NCBI GenBank assembly: GCA_021770785.1
Contig: JAETQH010000015.1
Location: 1-64,000, forward strand
From: Lachnospiraceae bacterium
GTDB lineage: Bacteria > Bacillota > Clostridia > Lachnospirales > Lachnospiraceae
Reading direction: 5' to 3'
DNA length: 64,000 nucleotides
Numbering within the stretch: position 1 is the stretch's first letter; each line of letters opens with the position of its first letter. This document shows, piece after piece, positions 1 to 8,359 of the stretch. The position numbers and the translations under genes were made by a program. The notes beneath the pieces were generated by a model. That model saw only the letters and a program-made list of their open reading frames with translations. It was not told the DNA's origin and searched no databases.

Positions 1-122
1 TTTAGCCAAACTGCACTGCCTATATCGCCATCTGCTACGTTGTCGTCGGTCAACGTAGCCACCGCTACGCCTCCCTCCTCCGCCTTGCAGAGTGACGATA
101 TATCCAGCACAGTTTAACTAAA
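1..122. repeat. Imperfect inverted repeat at window edge
   Basis: Positions 1-30 and 93-122 are inverted copies, identical at about 23 of 30 positions. The centre holds a small hairpin, CTACGTTG...CAACGTAG. The form recalls a small non-autonomous palindromic element. It may extend beyond the left edge of the window. No coding potential was recognised inside it. Confidence 0.5.
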
Positions 123-399
123 AATGAACGAGACAGTACACTAGTACAACAAATATTAAGAACAAGCATAAAGAAAGCCTTGCAAAGTACCCCGAACTAA
201 GGGAACGTATGCAGAGGTAATCAGCTACAACAAGAAGAACCTTGAGAGGAAGCTTCAGAACGAGAGCTGACAACATAGCAGACAACAAAGCAGAGTAAAA
301 CGGAGGGAAGAAGAAATTTAACGGAAATGAGATAAAAATGTGAGTATGATTGTGGTATGATATTAACGATACGAATCAGAATTTCATGAGGTAAAGACA
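123..399. other. Intergenic AT-rich stretch, possible decayed coding remnant
   Basis: No complete gene was found. Short coding-like stretches lie in two plus-strand frames: 128-217 includes NKHKESLAKYPELRERMQR followed by a stop, and 217-270 includes ISYNKKNLERKLQNES followed by a stop. They could be pieces of one eroded lysine/arginine-rich gene, but no family was recognised. The ribosome binding site of the next gene (GAGG) is at the right end. Confidence 0.25.
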
Positions 400-1071
400 A
401 TGGCTAGAGAAGTAAAGTGGACAAAGTATTTATGGCTGAGCCTGCTCTCATTCGGAGCATTTCTGCTTGAATATTTTTCAATATTTGTAATCGAATTAAT
501 GTTTCTACATGTAGATATATGGAACTATACAGCAAACCAAAGAAGTGTTCACTGTATCATAATGGCTTTTATGTGGGCAGTTGTTATTGCAATTTTACTG
601 TTTTTTTCTCAGAAGTATTTGCATTTTCCCTCAAGAGAAAAGAAAGAAGATAAGCTCTCTCTGAAGAATCGGATAATAACATTTGCTTGCTTAATTGGCT
701 GCAAAATTTTGACTTTTATTGATTGGCGTACTCTAAAAGTGGTTGGCGAAGCTCAAGGTAAAAATGTATATCAATTCTGCGCACAATATTTATACTATCT
801 ATTTGAAGTGATGCTTGTTCTTCTAATTATCATGTATGGGCAAAAAGCGCTTGAAACCTTATTGAAAAAAGAAAGCCCAATTCCTTTTGGCGGTATTATA
901 TTGGCTGTAACATGGGGAGCGTTTCATTTCGTGTCGAGAGGAGTAGGATTTGAAATATGGAATGGAATTTCTACTATAGTATTTTCTGTTCTTAGCGGTG
1001 TAATGTATTTAAGATTAAACAAGAAATGTTTGTATAGCTATCTTTTTATCGCTATAGGCTATTTACTATAA
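400..1071 (+). CDS. Multi-pass membrane protein, degenerate CPBP-like
   Basis: A 223-residue protein of unknown function with about six hydrophobic segments (roughly residues 10-35, 52-70, 90-108, 130-150, 165-180 and 185-222). The start has a GAGG ribosome site 8 bases upstream. The C-terminal part (GGIILAVTWGAFHF, then SVLSGVMYLRL) resembles the last half of CPBP/CAAX-type intramembrane protease folds, where an FxxxH-like motif follows glycine-rich helices. The paired glutamates of the family are not visible, so it is either a very divergent or an inactive member. Base composition is AT-richer than most genes in the window, which fits a recently acquired or accessory gene. It stands alone, with a short gap to the next gene. 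Confidence 0.6.
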   Translation: MAREVKWTKYLWLSLLSFGAFLLEYFSIFVIELMFLHVDIWNYTANQRSVHCIIMAFMWAVVIAILLFFSQKYLHFPSREKKEDKLSLKNRIITFACLIGCKILTFIDWRTLKVVGEAQGKNVYQFCAQYLYYLFEVMLVLLIIMYGQKALETLLKKESPIPFGGIILAVTWGAFHFVSRGVGFEIWNGISTIVFSVLSGVMYLRLNKKCLYSYLFIAIGYLL

Positions 1072-1259
1072 ATTCCGGTTCATCTAAATAGCCATAATTA
1101 TTATCACAACAAAATAAGCAACACAGCGCCAGAGCGTATAGAAAGATTTTAGAAAAACTTCACCATTTTCCACTTTTTTCGATATACGGACTGTGATACG
1201 CTAGTATCAGTTATTTTTATAAAATGGATGATTTTTACAGAAACGGAGTTATTTTACCC

Positions 1260-1910
1260 ATGGAAAAAAAAACAAATTTTAAAGCACTCTCCAGTAAGGC
1301 CAAAGTACAATATATCTGGGACTACTATAAGCTTCGTATCCTAGTAATCGTGCTTTGCACCGCTGCCGCCATTTCCCTGATTCATCACTATGTCACCTAC
1401 CGGGAACCGCTGTTAAACGTTCTTATGATTAACACCACGAACGGAACTATGACTACTGCCGATGGCTTTGATGAATTTTTAGACGCTTACGGTTACGACA
1501 AGGAGGAATATCCGGTATCCCTATACGGCGCTCTCTACATTCCCGAAGAAAAGGATGCGGCAGTTTCCGCTTATCAGGATTACGAGATTCTCGCCACCAT
1601 GATTGCCGGGGGGGAGGAGGATATCTTTTTCGGCAGAGGAGACGTATTCTTAGCTTATGCCGAACAGGGCGCATTTACGGACTTGTCTGACATCCTATCC
1701 GAAGAAACCTTTGAAAAATATAAAGACAGCATGATTTATTCCACAGACGACGGTGAACGCGATCCCTATCCCTGCGCCGTGGAAATTACTGACAATGAAT
1801 GGTTGAAAAAGAATGGATACTATGGCGGAAGCTGTTATTTTGGCATTTTCTTCCGTTCAGAAAAAACGGAAGTCACTTCCCAGTTTGCAGAATTCCTGCT
1901 GGCACAGTAG
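1260..1910 (+). CDS. Uncharacterised single-pass membrane-anchored protein
   Basis: No family with a known function was recognised. The start is placed at the ATG of MEKKTNFKALSSKAK, with GGAG about 11 bases upstream; an in-frame ATG at 1224 has no ribosome site. The predicted protein has 216 residues: a basic, tyrosine-rich cytoplasmic N-terminus with the pattern SSKAKVQYIWDYYKLR, one membrane segment at about residues 28-46, then an acidic extracellular domain. That domain contains a stretch (EILATMIAGGEEDIFFG) like the ligand-contact region of periplasmic binding folds. The layout of a short basic cytoplasmic N-terminus, one helix and a soluble outer domain suggests a surface-exposed sensor or accessory protein, but this is inference. 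It ends at a strong hairpin shared with the convergent amylase gene. Confidence 0.65.
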   Translation: MEKKTNFKALSSKAKVQYIWDYYKLRILVIVLCTAAAISLIHHYVTYREPLLNVLMINTTNGTMTTADGFDEFLDAYGYDKEEYPVSLYGALYIPEEKDAAVSAYQDYEILATMIAGGEEDIFFGRGDVFLAYAEQGAFTDLSDILSEETFEKYKDSMIYSTDDGERDPYPCAVEITDNEWLKKNGYYGGSCYFGIFFRSEKTEVTSQFAEFLLAQ

Positions 1911-1926
1911 CCACAGGCTTAAAACA

Positions 1927-1980
1927 GGGAATGTCAGAGCAGATTCCCTCCGGGTACCAATCTGCCCTGACATTCCCTTC
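1927..1980. terminator. Bidirectional hairpin terminator between convergent genes
   Basis: Arms at 1927-1945 and 1959-1977 pair over 19 bp with one mismatch. A T-rich stretch follows on the plus strand (TTCTGTTT) and a TGTTTT stretch on the minus strand. It lies between the ends of the upstream membrane-protein gene and the amylase gene. The arm sequence TCTGCCCTGACATTCC is repeated directly at about 2028-2043. Confidence 0.6.
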
Positions 1981-2049
1981 TGTTTATCGCGATTTCATAT
2001 AAATGCTGCAACCGATAAGGCTTTAGTCTGCCCTGACATTCCTTTCTGT

Positions 2050-3834
2050 TTATTGCAGCAGCACCACGGAATACTCCGGCAGCGTCAAAGTTCCTTCCTC
2101 TAGTTCAGCCGCCTTATTTCCCGTCAAAAGCATTCCTGCTAGGTTTGCCTCCACCCCTGCTTTTCCATTCAGTGTAAGTCCTGATACATCTACCGTCTGT
2201 GCCCTCTCCGATAAATTATATATCAGGCAGATTTCCGTCCCCTCATAGCTTTTCTTCACTACACAGATATCATCATTTGAAAGACTTTCCTCAAAATCAG
2301 CCTCCCCTCTGGCAATCTCCGGAAAACTGTTCCGCAGCTTAATGGTCTCCTTGACAAACTGATAAATGGAATTTCCGTCTTCCCTCTGCTCATCCAACGC
2401 TCCATATTTCATTTTCACAGAATCCATATCCAGCGGTCCATGACACATGCCCTCTGTTGAAGCATCCCCGCTCCAGTACATGGGCGCCCGCTTATTTTCG
2501 TCTTTCCCGGAGCCCTTCATTCCCAACTCTTCTCCATAATAGAGAAACGCGCTTCCCGACATCAGAAGATTCATCGCCTGGGCTATCTTCGTCTGATTCT
2601 CACTGTAATCCCCGGCATAATACCCTGCGCCCCTCGCCATATCATGGTTGGTGTAAAACGGCGCATCAATATAATTTTCATTATAAGCAGAAACCGTCTC
2701 CTGCACCCGCTCTAAAGCTTTCCCATAGGCTGCCGCAGAACCACCCTTCAATACCGACGCAATGATTCCTGTACTGTCCGCAAAATCAAAATCAAAACAG
2801 CTATCTATGCCGCTCTCATAGTATTTTGCATAAGTTTCCATATCATTCCAGACCTCCGCCACAATATAGGCGTCCTCCTTCTTCCCTTTCACCATGTCCG
2901 CAAACCAGGAAAGTACCTCCACATTGGCATCCACTTTTCCGCTATAATACTCCTTCGCCGCATCTAGCCGGAAACCGTCCACCCCCAGTTCTAACCAGAA
3001 ATCCACAATCTGCTCAAACTCGTCCCGTACTGCCTCATTTCCCAAATTCAAATCCGGCATTTCACTCCAGAACTGCGACTCATAATACCAGTCCGTCCCC
3101 TCTAACAGATTGTACCCGCTTCCCATCTCCTTTGAAAAATAGTAATAATCCACATAGGGACACTCCGTCAAATCCGGCTCCTCCCCCTCCGGCAGGGATT
3201 TTAAATATTCCTCCGCCGCCAAAAACCACGCATGCTCCGAAGAAGAATGGTTCATTACCAAATCAATAATGACATTTATCCCCCTCTTGTGGCATTCCTC
3301 CACCAGCACCTTAAAATCCTCCAAGGTCCCATATTCCTCGTCAATCTCACAATAATCCGTCACATCATACTTATGATAGGTGGCCGAGGGCATCACCGGC
3401 ATGAGCCAGATGCCATTACACCCCAAATCCGTATCCGTCCCCTCATCCCCGTCATTTATATAATCCAGCTTCTCCGTCAGCCCTTTCAAATCGCCGACAC
3501 CGTCTCCGTCGCTGTCATAAAAACTGTAGACAAAGACCTCATACCAGGTACGGTAATTGTCATCTATCACAGCGCTCTCCTTCGTATTCACCTGCTTCAT
3601 CAGTTCCGCTGCCGCAGGCTGCGCCGCCTCCTCCGCTCCACTGTTTCCCTCCGCATTTTCTTCCTTCCCGACAGCATTTGCACGGTCTGCTTCCTCTATT
3701 TCTGTACCCACATCCGCTCCCACGCTCCGGGAGTTTTCCACATTATCTCCCACATTCCCGGTTGTGTTTCCACATCCGGTACTGCTGATTATCAACGCAG
3801 CAGATAACATAGCTGCTATCAATTTTCGTTTCAT
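2050..3834 (-). CDS. Secreted GH13 alpha-amylase family lipoprotein
   Basis: A 594-residue glycoside hydrolase of family 13 that should cleave alpha-glucans outside the cell. The N-terminus is a lipoprotein signal (lipobox SSTGC, Cys21) followed by an acidic linker to about residue 85. The catalytic barrel is complete: a calcium-binding-like DSDGDGVGDLKGL near 107, conserved region I DLVMNH (191-196), nucleophile Asp291 in GVDGFRLDAA, acid/base Glu327 in IVAEVW, and the third carboxylate Asp398 in TNHD. The overall pattern is closest to oligo-1,6-glucosidase/neopullulanase-type or alpha-amylase subfamilies; exact specificity cannot be read. The start has an AAAGGAGG site. It lies downstream of the mal transporter genes but is separated from malG by a terminator and a palindromic element, so it probably has its own promoter. 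Its products would feed the neighbouring MalEFG importer. Confidence 0.9.
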   Translation of the reverse strand: MKRKLIAAMLSAALIISSTGCGNTTGNVGDNVENSRSVGADVGTEIEEADRANAVGKEENAEGNSGAEEAAQPAAAELMKQVNTKESAVIDDNYRTWYEVFVYSFYDSDGDGVGDLKGLTEKLDYINDGDEGTDTDLGCNGIWLMPVMPSATYHKYDVTDYCEIDEEYGTLEDFKVLVEECHKRGINVIIDLVMNHSSSEHAWFLAAEEYLKSLPEGEEPDLTECPYVDYYYFSKEMGSGYNLLEGTDWYYESQFWSEMPDLNLGNEAVRDEFEQIVDFWLELGVDGFRLDAAKEYYSGKVDANVEVLSWFADMVKGKKEDAYIVAEVWNDMETYAKYYESGIDSCFDFDFADSTGIIASVLKGGSAAAYGKALERVQETVSAYNENYIDAPFYTNHDMARGAGYYAGDYSENQTKIAQAMNLLMSGSAFLYYGEELGMKGSGKDENKRAPMYWSGDASTEGMCHGPLDMDSVKMKYGALDEQREDGNSIYQFVKETIKLRNSFPEIARGEADFEESLSNDDICVVKKSYEGTEICLIYNLSERAQTVDVSGLTLNGKAGVEANLAGMLLTGNKAAELEEGTLTLPEYSVVLLQ

Positions 3835-3892
3835 TGTTTGCCTCCTTTAGTTATTTATTCAAAATTTGTACAATGGTTTTCTGGCAAGTTAC

Positions 3893-4040
3893 GCCATGAA
3901 GGGCAGGAGGGGCGCTAAGACACGCTCTCGCTCCCGTAGCACCAACGGTGATGCTGAAACGCAGCGGATACTAGGCAAACTACCTCGCCAAGTACCGGCG
4001 TCTTTGGAAGGGTCTTTTCACCCCTCCTGCCCTTCATGGC
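3893..4040 (-). repeat. 148-bp palindromic element, copy 1
   Basis: Perfect 20-bp inverted arms at 3893-3912 and 4021-4040 enclose a core of about 108 bp. On the minus strand the core closely matches the core at 50619-50750 (for example AGACCCTTCCAA and CACCgTTGGTGCT). The arms are entirely different between the two copies while remaining perfectly self-complementary. It is located just upstream of the amylase gene. A transposition-derived or structured-RNA element are both possible. Confidence 0.75.
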
Positions 4041-4095
4041 TTAGTTTTCGGCAATAACTCCTCGTAGAAATTTACACACACAGTAGCTCACTCTC

Positions 4096-4290
4096 TTACT
4101 CAGACAATTTTGCTTCTAAAACCTTTCTACCGCACTTACGGTAATCTTCACGAGAAATTCGACCTGAAAAATGATATATTCCTGTCAAAAGGAAAAGAGC
4201 AGTTTCAACCTTTCCCAGTAACGACCTCATTCCCCAAAATTCTTTCACCGTACGCAGATTTTCCCCAACATATGTAAACTTCATCGCCAT
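4096..4290 (-). CDS. Possible small hypothetical protein
   Basis: A 64-residue frame in the otherwise empty interval between the palindromic element and malG. An AGAGGG stretch lies about 12 bases upstream of the start. The product (MAMKFTYVGENLRTVKEF...) matches no family I recognise. It has one weakly hydrophobic stretch (ALFLLTGIYHF) and a basic C-terminus. It could equally be chance, since the stretch just upstream contains degenerate repeats of CATACGTAAA type. No neighbour suggests a role. Low confidence. Confidence 0.2.
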   Translation of the reverse strand: MAMKFTYVGENLRTVKEFWGMRSLLGKVETALFLLTGIYHFSGRISREDYRKCGRKVLEAKLSE

Positions 4291-4493
4291 ATGCAGATTT
4301 CCCTCTCTGTACGTAAATTCTCCTCACCATACGTAAAATTTCCTACACCGTCCTATTCCTTCTCATAATGGTAGAAATCCGTCGGCAGCCAGGTGCCGGA
4401 CAAAAGAACTGCGGACGGCAGATTCTGCGGGGAGCAGCCTGCCCCCACCCCCCTCCGGCACCGTCCCCCCACAATTTCCCCCTCCATTATAAG

Positions 4494-4528
4494 AAAAAAA
4501 GGACAGAAATTCCAACAAATTCCTGCCC
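4494..4528 (-). terminator. Intrinsic terminator after malG
   Basis: On the minus strand GGGCAGGAATT pairs with AATTTCTGTCC (G-U pairs included), followed by a run of seven T. It ends the malQEFG transcript and separates it from the amylase gene. Confidence 0.75.
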
Positions 4529-4568
4529 TTCTTCCCTTCATTAAGTTATCCCGCGTACAACCGCCAAA

Positions 4569-5441
4569 TCACCCTTTGACCGCCCCGCTCATTCCCTCTA
4601 CGTAGAACTTCTGCGTAAACAGGAACAAAATCGCAATCGGAATAGATACCACAACAGCCCCCGCCGCAAAACAGGTATACCAGCTGTCAATGTACTCCTT
4701 CTCAAGCATCTTCCACAAACCGATAGACACGGTATAATACTGTGCATCCGCACGGCAGATAACCTTTGCAAAAATAAAGTCAATCCACGGTGACATGAAA
4801 GAAGTTAAAATCGTATACACAATAATCGGCTTACTGAGCGGCACGGTAATTTGAGTAAACACCTGCCATCTGGTCGCCCCGTCAATAATTGCTGCCTCGT
4901 CAAGCGCCTTTGGAACCGTATCAAAAAATCCCTTTGCCACATAAAACCCTGTTCCGGTTCCTGCGGAGAATACAATAATCAACGCCACACGAATCATGGA
5001 ACCATCTGCCAGATTTAATGCTTTTAAAATATAGTACACCGCAATCATGGACATAAAGGATGGGAACAATCCCAATATCATAGCAATATTCATAAAGGGT
5101 TTTCTCATCTTAAACCGCATTCTTGACATACAGTAAGCAACCGAAAGCACAAACACGGTAGAAATAATACAGGTAAAAATTGCTATCACAAAGGTGTTCA
5201 TAAACATTCTCGGAAAGTTTAAGATACTGGTATCTGTAAACAACCGGATGTAATTATCAAAGGTGTAGGTTTTCGGGAAAAAGCTGGTCACATAAGAACC
5301 TTTTTCCGCACGGAAACTGGTGAGTATTACCCAGAAAATCGGCAGCACCCAGATGAATGCAAGGATTGCCAGTAATACATGTATCAGTACATTTACAATT
5401 TTTTTACGGATTTTTGTTCCGGAACTAACTTGTTTACTCAT
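4569..5441 (-). CDS. malG: Maltose/maltodextrin ABC transporter permease MalG
   Basis: A 290-residue inner-membrane permease of the carbohydrate uptake type 1 family, with six predicted helices. The ATPase-coupling EAA loop is present (EAAIIDGATRWQVFTQITVP, about residues 195-214), as is the family-typical SKPIIVYTILTSFM. It works with MalF as the translocation channel for oligosaccharides delivered by the binding protein. Its start overlaps the malF stop by one base (TAATG), so the two are translationally coupled. The gene is the last of the malQ-malE-malF-malG unit and is followed by an intrinsic terminator. Substrate assignment to maltodextrins rests on the neighbours malQ and the amylase. 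Confidence 0.92.
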   Translation of the reverse strand: MSKQVSSGTKIRKKIVNVLIHVLLAILAFIWVLPIFWVILTSFRAEKGSYVTSFFPKTYTFDNYIRLFTDTSILNFPRMFMNTFVIAIFTCIISTVFVLSVAYCMSRMRFKMRKPFMNIAMILGLFPSFMSMIAVYYILKALNLADGSMIRVALIIVFSAGTGTGFYVAKGFFDTVPKALDEAAIIDGATRWQVFTQITVPLSKPIIVYTILTSFMSPWIDFIFAKVICRADAQYYTVSIGLWKMLEKEYIDSWYTCFAAGAVVVSIPIAILFLFTQKFYVEGMSGAVKG

Positions 5442-6814
5442 TACATAAATCCCTCCTCGTCTTTGTAGGATGTGGTATTACGATAGGTTACCAGAGCAAC
5501 AATGGCAAGGACAATGAATGTCATAATACCGATAACGGCACCTAAGTTATAGTAGTTCTTATCAACCGTCAGCTTATACAACCAGGTAACCAGCAAGTCG
5601 GTCTTTCCTGCCGTTGCATCCACCGGCGTCGGATTTCCTCCTGATAACAGGAAAATAACGTTGAAGTTATTGATATTTCCTGTAAACTGCGTAATCAGAT
5701 ACGGAGTCATAACAAAGAACATATATGGTAATGTAATCTTTACGAAAGTCTGTACTGCATTAGCGCCGTCAATTTTTGCTGCCTCATAAAGTTCACCCGG
5801 AATATTCTGTAAAATACCGGTTACCTGAAGCAGTGTGTAAGGAATACCTACCCAGAGGTTGATGACAATAACGGTAACTCTCGCCCAGGTGGCATTAGAA
5901 AAGAACGGCAATGCCGTATCAATAATGCCGTATTTCAATAATAAGGTGTTTACAATACCTGTCTGCTGCAACATACTTCTCATAATAAGAAGGGATACGA
6001 ACTGCGGTACTGCGATGGAAAGCACGAAACAAAATCTCCAGAACCCTTTTGCCTTTGTCTCCTTCCGGTTGATAATGATTGCTAAAATCATACCGAAAAC
6101 ATAGTTTAAAGCAGTTGCAAAAATTGCCCAGATCAAGGTCCATCCCAATACGGAATAGAACTGCTTTCCGATACTGTCGCCAAAGTTTAAGATTTTTTTG
6201 AAGTTTGCAAGCCCTACCCAGTCAAACAATACCAGATGTTCATTTACTTTACTATAGTTCGTAAATGCCATGGAGATATTGTAAATCAACGGCAGAACTG
6301 TAAAAATCAAAATTCCCATGATTGGAAGCGCCAATAAGAATTTATGTAAATTTTGATTGAACAAACTCTTGAAGTCTTCTTTAAAGCTGTTTAAATGTTT
6401 GCCCTGTTTTGCCAGGACTTCTGATTTGTAAGAACTCTTTACTGCTTCTCTCCAGACAATAATGAAGAAAAATGTCAGGTAAAGAGTTGCTACACCATAG
6501 AGGAGTATCAACTGTGACTGATCCCCTGCGGTATATTCATAAATACTTTTTTTCTCATTCCATACTTTTTCCTGCTCTCTCCATCCAAGGGACGGAAGCA
6601 TTGACAAATTATAAATTCCGGAAGTTACCATGAACCAGATATAAGCGACTTCAATCGCCAAGAACATGATACCTTTTCCAATCTGCTTATGTGCAATATT
6701 ACCCAAGCCCATAATGAGCAGGGAAATTTTGGTTATGATATTCCCTTTGGTCACCGCATTTGTAACGGTATAGGGTGTCGGAAATTCGTTTACTTTTTTA
6801 CCAGCCTTTTTCAC
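5441..6814 (-). CDS. malF: Maltose/maltodextrin ABC transporter permease MalF
   Basis: A 457-residue permease. It is longer than typical Gram-positive sugar permeases because of an N-terminal segment with extra hydrophobic stretches (about residues 25-60 and 100-120), a layout seen in MalF-type proteins of Lachnospiraceae. The C-terminal BPD_transp_1 domain contains the coupling loop EAAKIDGANAVQTFVKITLP. It pairs with MalG to form the channel. Position between malE and malG and the one-base stop/start overlap with malG support one transcript. No cognate ATPase gene follows, so the pair probably uses a shared MsmX/MsmK-type ATPase encoded elsewhere (established for several Firmicute sugar importers; inference here). 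Confidence 0.92.
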   Translation of the reverse strand: MKKAGKKVNEFPTPYTVTNAVTKGNIITKISLLIMGLGNIAHKQIGKGIMFLAIEVAYIWFMVTSGIYNLSMLPSLGWREQEKVWNEKKSIYEYTAGDQSQLILLYGVATLYLTFFFIIVWREAVKSSYKSEVLAKQGKHLNSFKEDFKSLFNQNLHKFLLALPIMGILIFTVLPLIYNISMAFTNYSKVNEHLVLFDWVGLANFKKILNFGDSIGKQFYSVLGWTLIWAIFATALNYVFGMILAIIINRKETKAKGFWRFCFVLSIAVPQFVSLLIMRSMLQQTGIVNTLLLKYGIIDTALPFFSNATWARVTVIVINLWVGIPYTLLQVTGILQNIPGELYEAAKIDGANAVQTFVKITLPYMFFVMTPYLITQFTGNINNFNVIFLLSGGNPTPVDATAGKTDLLVTWLYKLTVDKNYYNLGAVIGIMTFIVLAIVALVTYRNTTSYKDEEGFM

Positions 6815-6915
6815 GTTATGGGCCTCCTTAATAACGTTTTAAGGACTTTCAGGGTGCCTTTTACGGCACCGCGAAAATCCATTGTGTATTTTTCTAATTC
6901 TCTAAAGAATACTGC

Positions 6916-8238
6916 TTACTGTGCAACGTCCGTGTTCATTGCTGTGTTCATTTCTTCTGTTTTCTCTGCAGCGTTGTCATGTGTAACTTCACCGGAGATA
7001 ATTGCATTTCCCATGTTCTCTGCCGGAGACCAGTAATTACCCATCTCACTTACTAACGGCTGCATGATAGAAGTATCTGTCATAACCTTTGTCACTGCTG
7101 CTGCGATTGGGTCATCTGCGATTTCAACATTAACGTTGGTAGGTAAGATGTTTCTCATCTCATAGTGAGCTTTCTGAGCATCCTCGCCTGCAAGATAAGC
7201 CGCTAAAGCCATCGCAATCTGCATGTTCTCTGCATTGGGGTTTACACCGATTGCTTTAGAACCCATGAAGGATTTTAACTGGCCTTCTGTTCCACCGATG
7301 TTAGCGGTTGGAAGTGCTGCAACACCGAAGTTATCGCCTAATGCTTCTTTTACGCTCTCTGCATCCCATGTACCGGAGAAGATTGCATTAACGCTGCCGT
7401 CACGTAAACCAGCCATACCGGAACCGTCTTTATCATTGATAAAGTTTGGATTTGCTGCTAAATCTACTAAATAATCAGTAGCTGCTACTGCTTTGTCACC
7501 GCTGAAATCAATACCTGCAGCTACGTCGGTACCGTCACCGAATAAGGTACAGCCGTTTGCTGCATAGAATGCCTGAATATACCATGAGTTGTTTAACGGG
7601 AAAGAAACTTTTCCTTTCTCTAACATGGTATCTAAGCTCTTGATGTCATCCTCTGAGAATACACTGGTGTCATAGAACATAAACCATGTATTAGAGGTGA
7701 ACGGGAATGCTACTACTGCATCGTTGTAAGTTACAGAAGCAATGATGGAGTCTGCGTTTGTGCTTGTTACATAATCTAAATAGCTTCCGCCTAACTCTGC
7801 AAGTCCGTTTGCTGCTACTAAATCAGGAATATGATCGTTTGCTAACATATATACATCAGCAGAACCCTCAACGTCCTGAGTTACAGTTGTTTTTGCATCA
7901 CCCTCAGCACATACGCCGTATGCAAAAGTGATATCCCAGTTTGGATGCGCCTCATTGAATGCGTCACACTGTGCAGATAACCAGCCTGTATCCTGGTCTT
8001 CCTGCGGGCTCCATACGGTAATGGTTCCTGCCCATGCCTCTTCCTCTGCTGCTCCCTCACCTGCTGCGTCAGGTGCCTCTGTGGAATCTACTGCTGCACC
8101 GTTGTCTGCTGCTGCATCGCTTCCTGCGTTTGTTCCTGCATCTGTTCCTGCATTACCACCTGCATTGTTTCCACAGCCTGCAATCATGCTTGCTGCCATT
8201 ACTGTAATAAGTAATAAAGATACTGCTTTCTTTTTCAT
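6916..8238 (-). CDS. malE: Maltodextrin-binding lipoprotein MalE
   Basis: Extracellular solute-binding protein of family 1, 440 residues from the chosen start. That start (MKKKAVSLLL) has a GGAGAGG site 5 bases upstream and gives a clear lipoprotein signal with lipobox MIAGC. A longer in-frame reading to 8382 would bury this signal and is rejected. After the cysteine comes an Ala/Gly/Asp/Glu-rich linker of about 45 residues, then the binding domain starting ITVWSPQEDQ, with the usual late segments MGSKAIGVN and AYLAGEDAQKAHYE. It captures oligosaccharides and delivers them to MalFG. It is preceded by a 14-bp perfect palindrome in the malQ-malE gap. The high expression expected of binding proteins fits the strong ribosome site. 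Confidence 0.92.
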   Translation of the reverse strand: MKKKAVSLLLITVMAASMIAGCGNNAGGNAGTDAGTNAGSDAAADNGAAVDSTEAPDAAGEGAAEEEAWAGTITVWSPQEDQDTGWLSAQCDAFNEAHPNWDITFAYGVCAEGDAKTTVTQDVEGSADVYMLANDHIPDLVAANGLAELGGSYLDYVTSTNADSIIASVTYNDAVVAFPFTSNTWFMFYDTSVFSEDDIKSLDTMLEKGKVSFPLNNSWYIQAFYAANGCTLFGDGTDVAAGIDFSGDKAVAATDYLVDLAANPNFINDKDGSGMAGLRDGSVNAIFSGTWDAESVKEALGDNFGVAALPTANIGGTEGQLKSFMGSKAIGVNPNAENMQIAMALAAYLAGEDAQKAHYEMRNILPTNVNVEIADDPIAAAVTKVMTDTSIMQPLVSEMGNYWSPAENMGNAIISGEVTHDNAAEKTEEMNTAMNTDVAQ

Positions 8239-8318
8239 TTTTCCTCTCCTTTTCTTTTTCCCTTGAAAGTTTCTATATAAAATGCCACGCATCTTATACC
8301 ATATGGAACAATTCGTTT

Positions 8319-8332
8319 GATACCCGGGTATC
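8319..8332. promoter_or_regulatory. 14-bp perfect palindrome between malQ and malE
   Basis: GATACCCGGGTATC is fully self-complementary and lies 81 bases upstream of the malE start, in the 121-bp gap after malQ. It could be an operator for a second regulator, or a processing/terminator-like site that adjusts malE expression relative to malQ. No T-run follows, so it is not a terminator. Function is inference. Confidence 0.4.
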
Positions 8333-8359
8333 TTTTTCGGCGGTGCCTCCCGGAGGATA

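Noticed and set aside
2457-3807. Several plus-strand frames inside the amylase gene
   Set aside because: They are antisense to a complete GH13 gene, rich in Pro/His/Ser as expected of mirror frames, and lack ribosome sites.
4353-4541. Minus-strand 62-residue frame ending LSGTWLPTDFYHYEKE
   Set aside because: It overlaps the malG terminator and a C-rich low-complexity stretch; no ribosome site or family.
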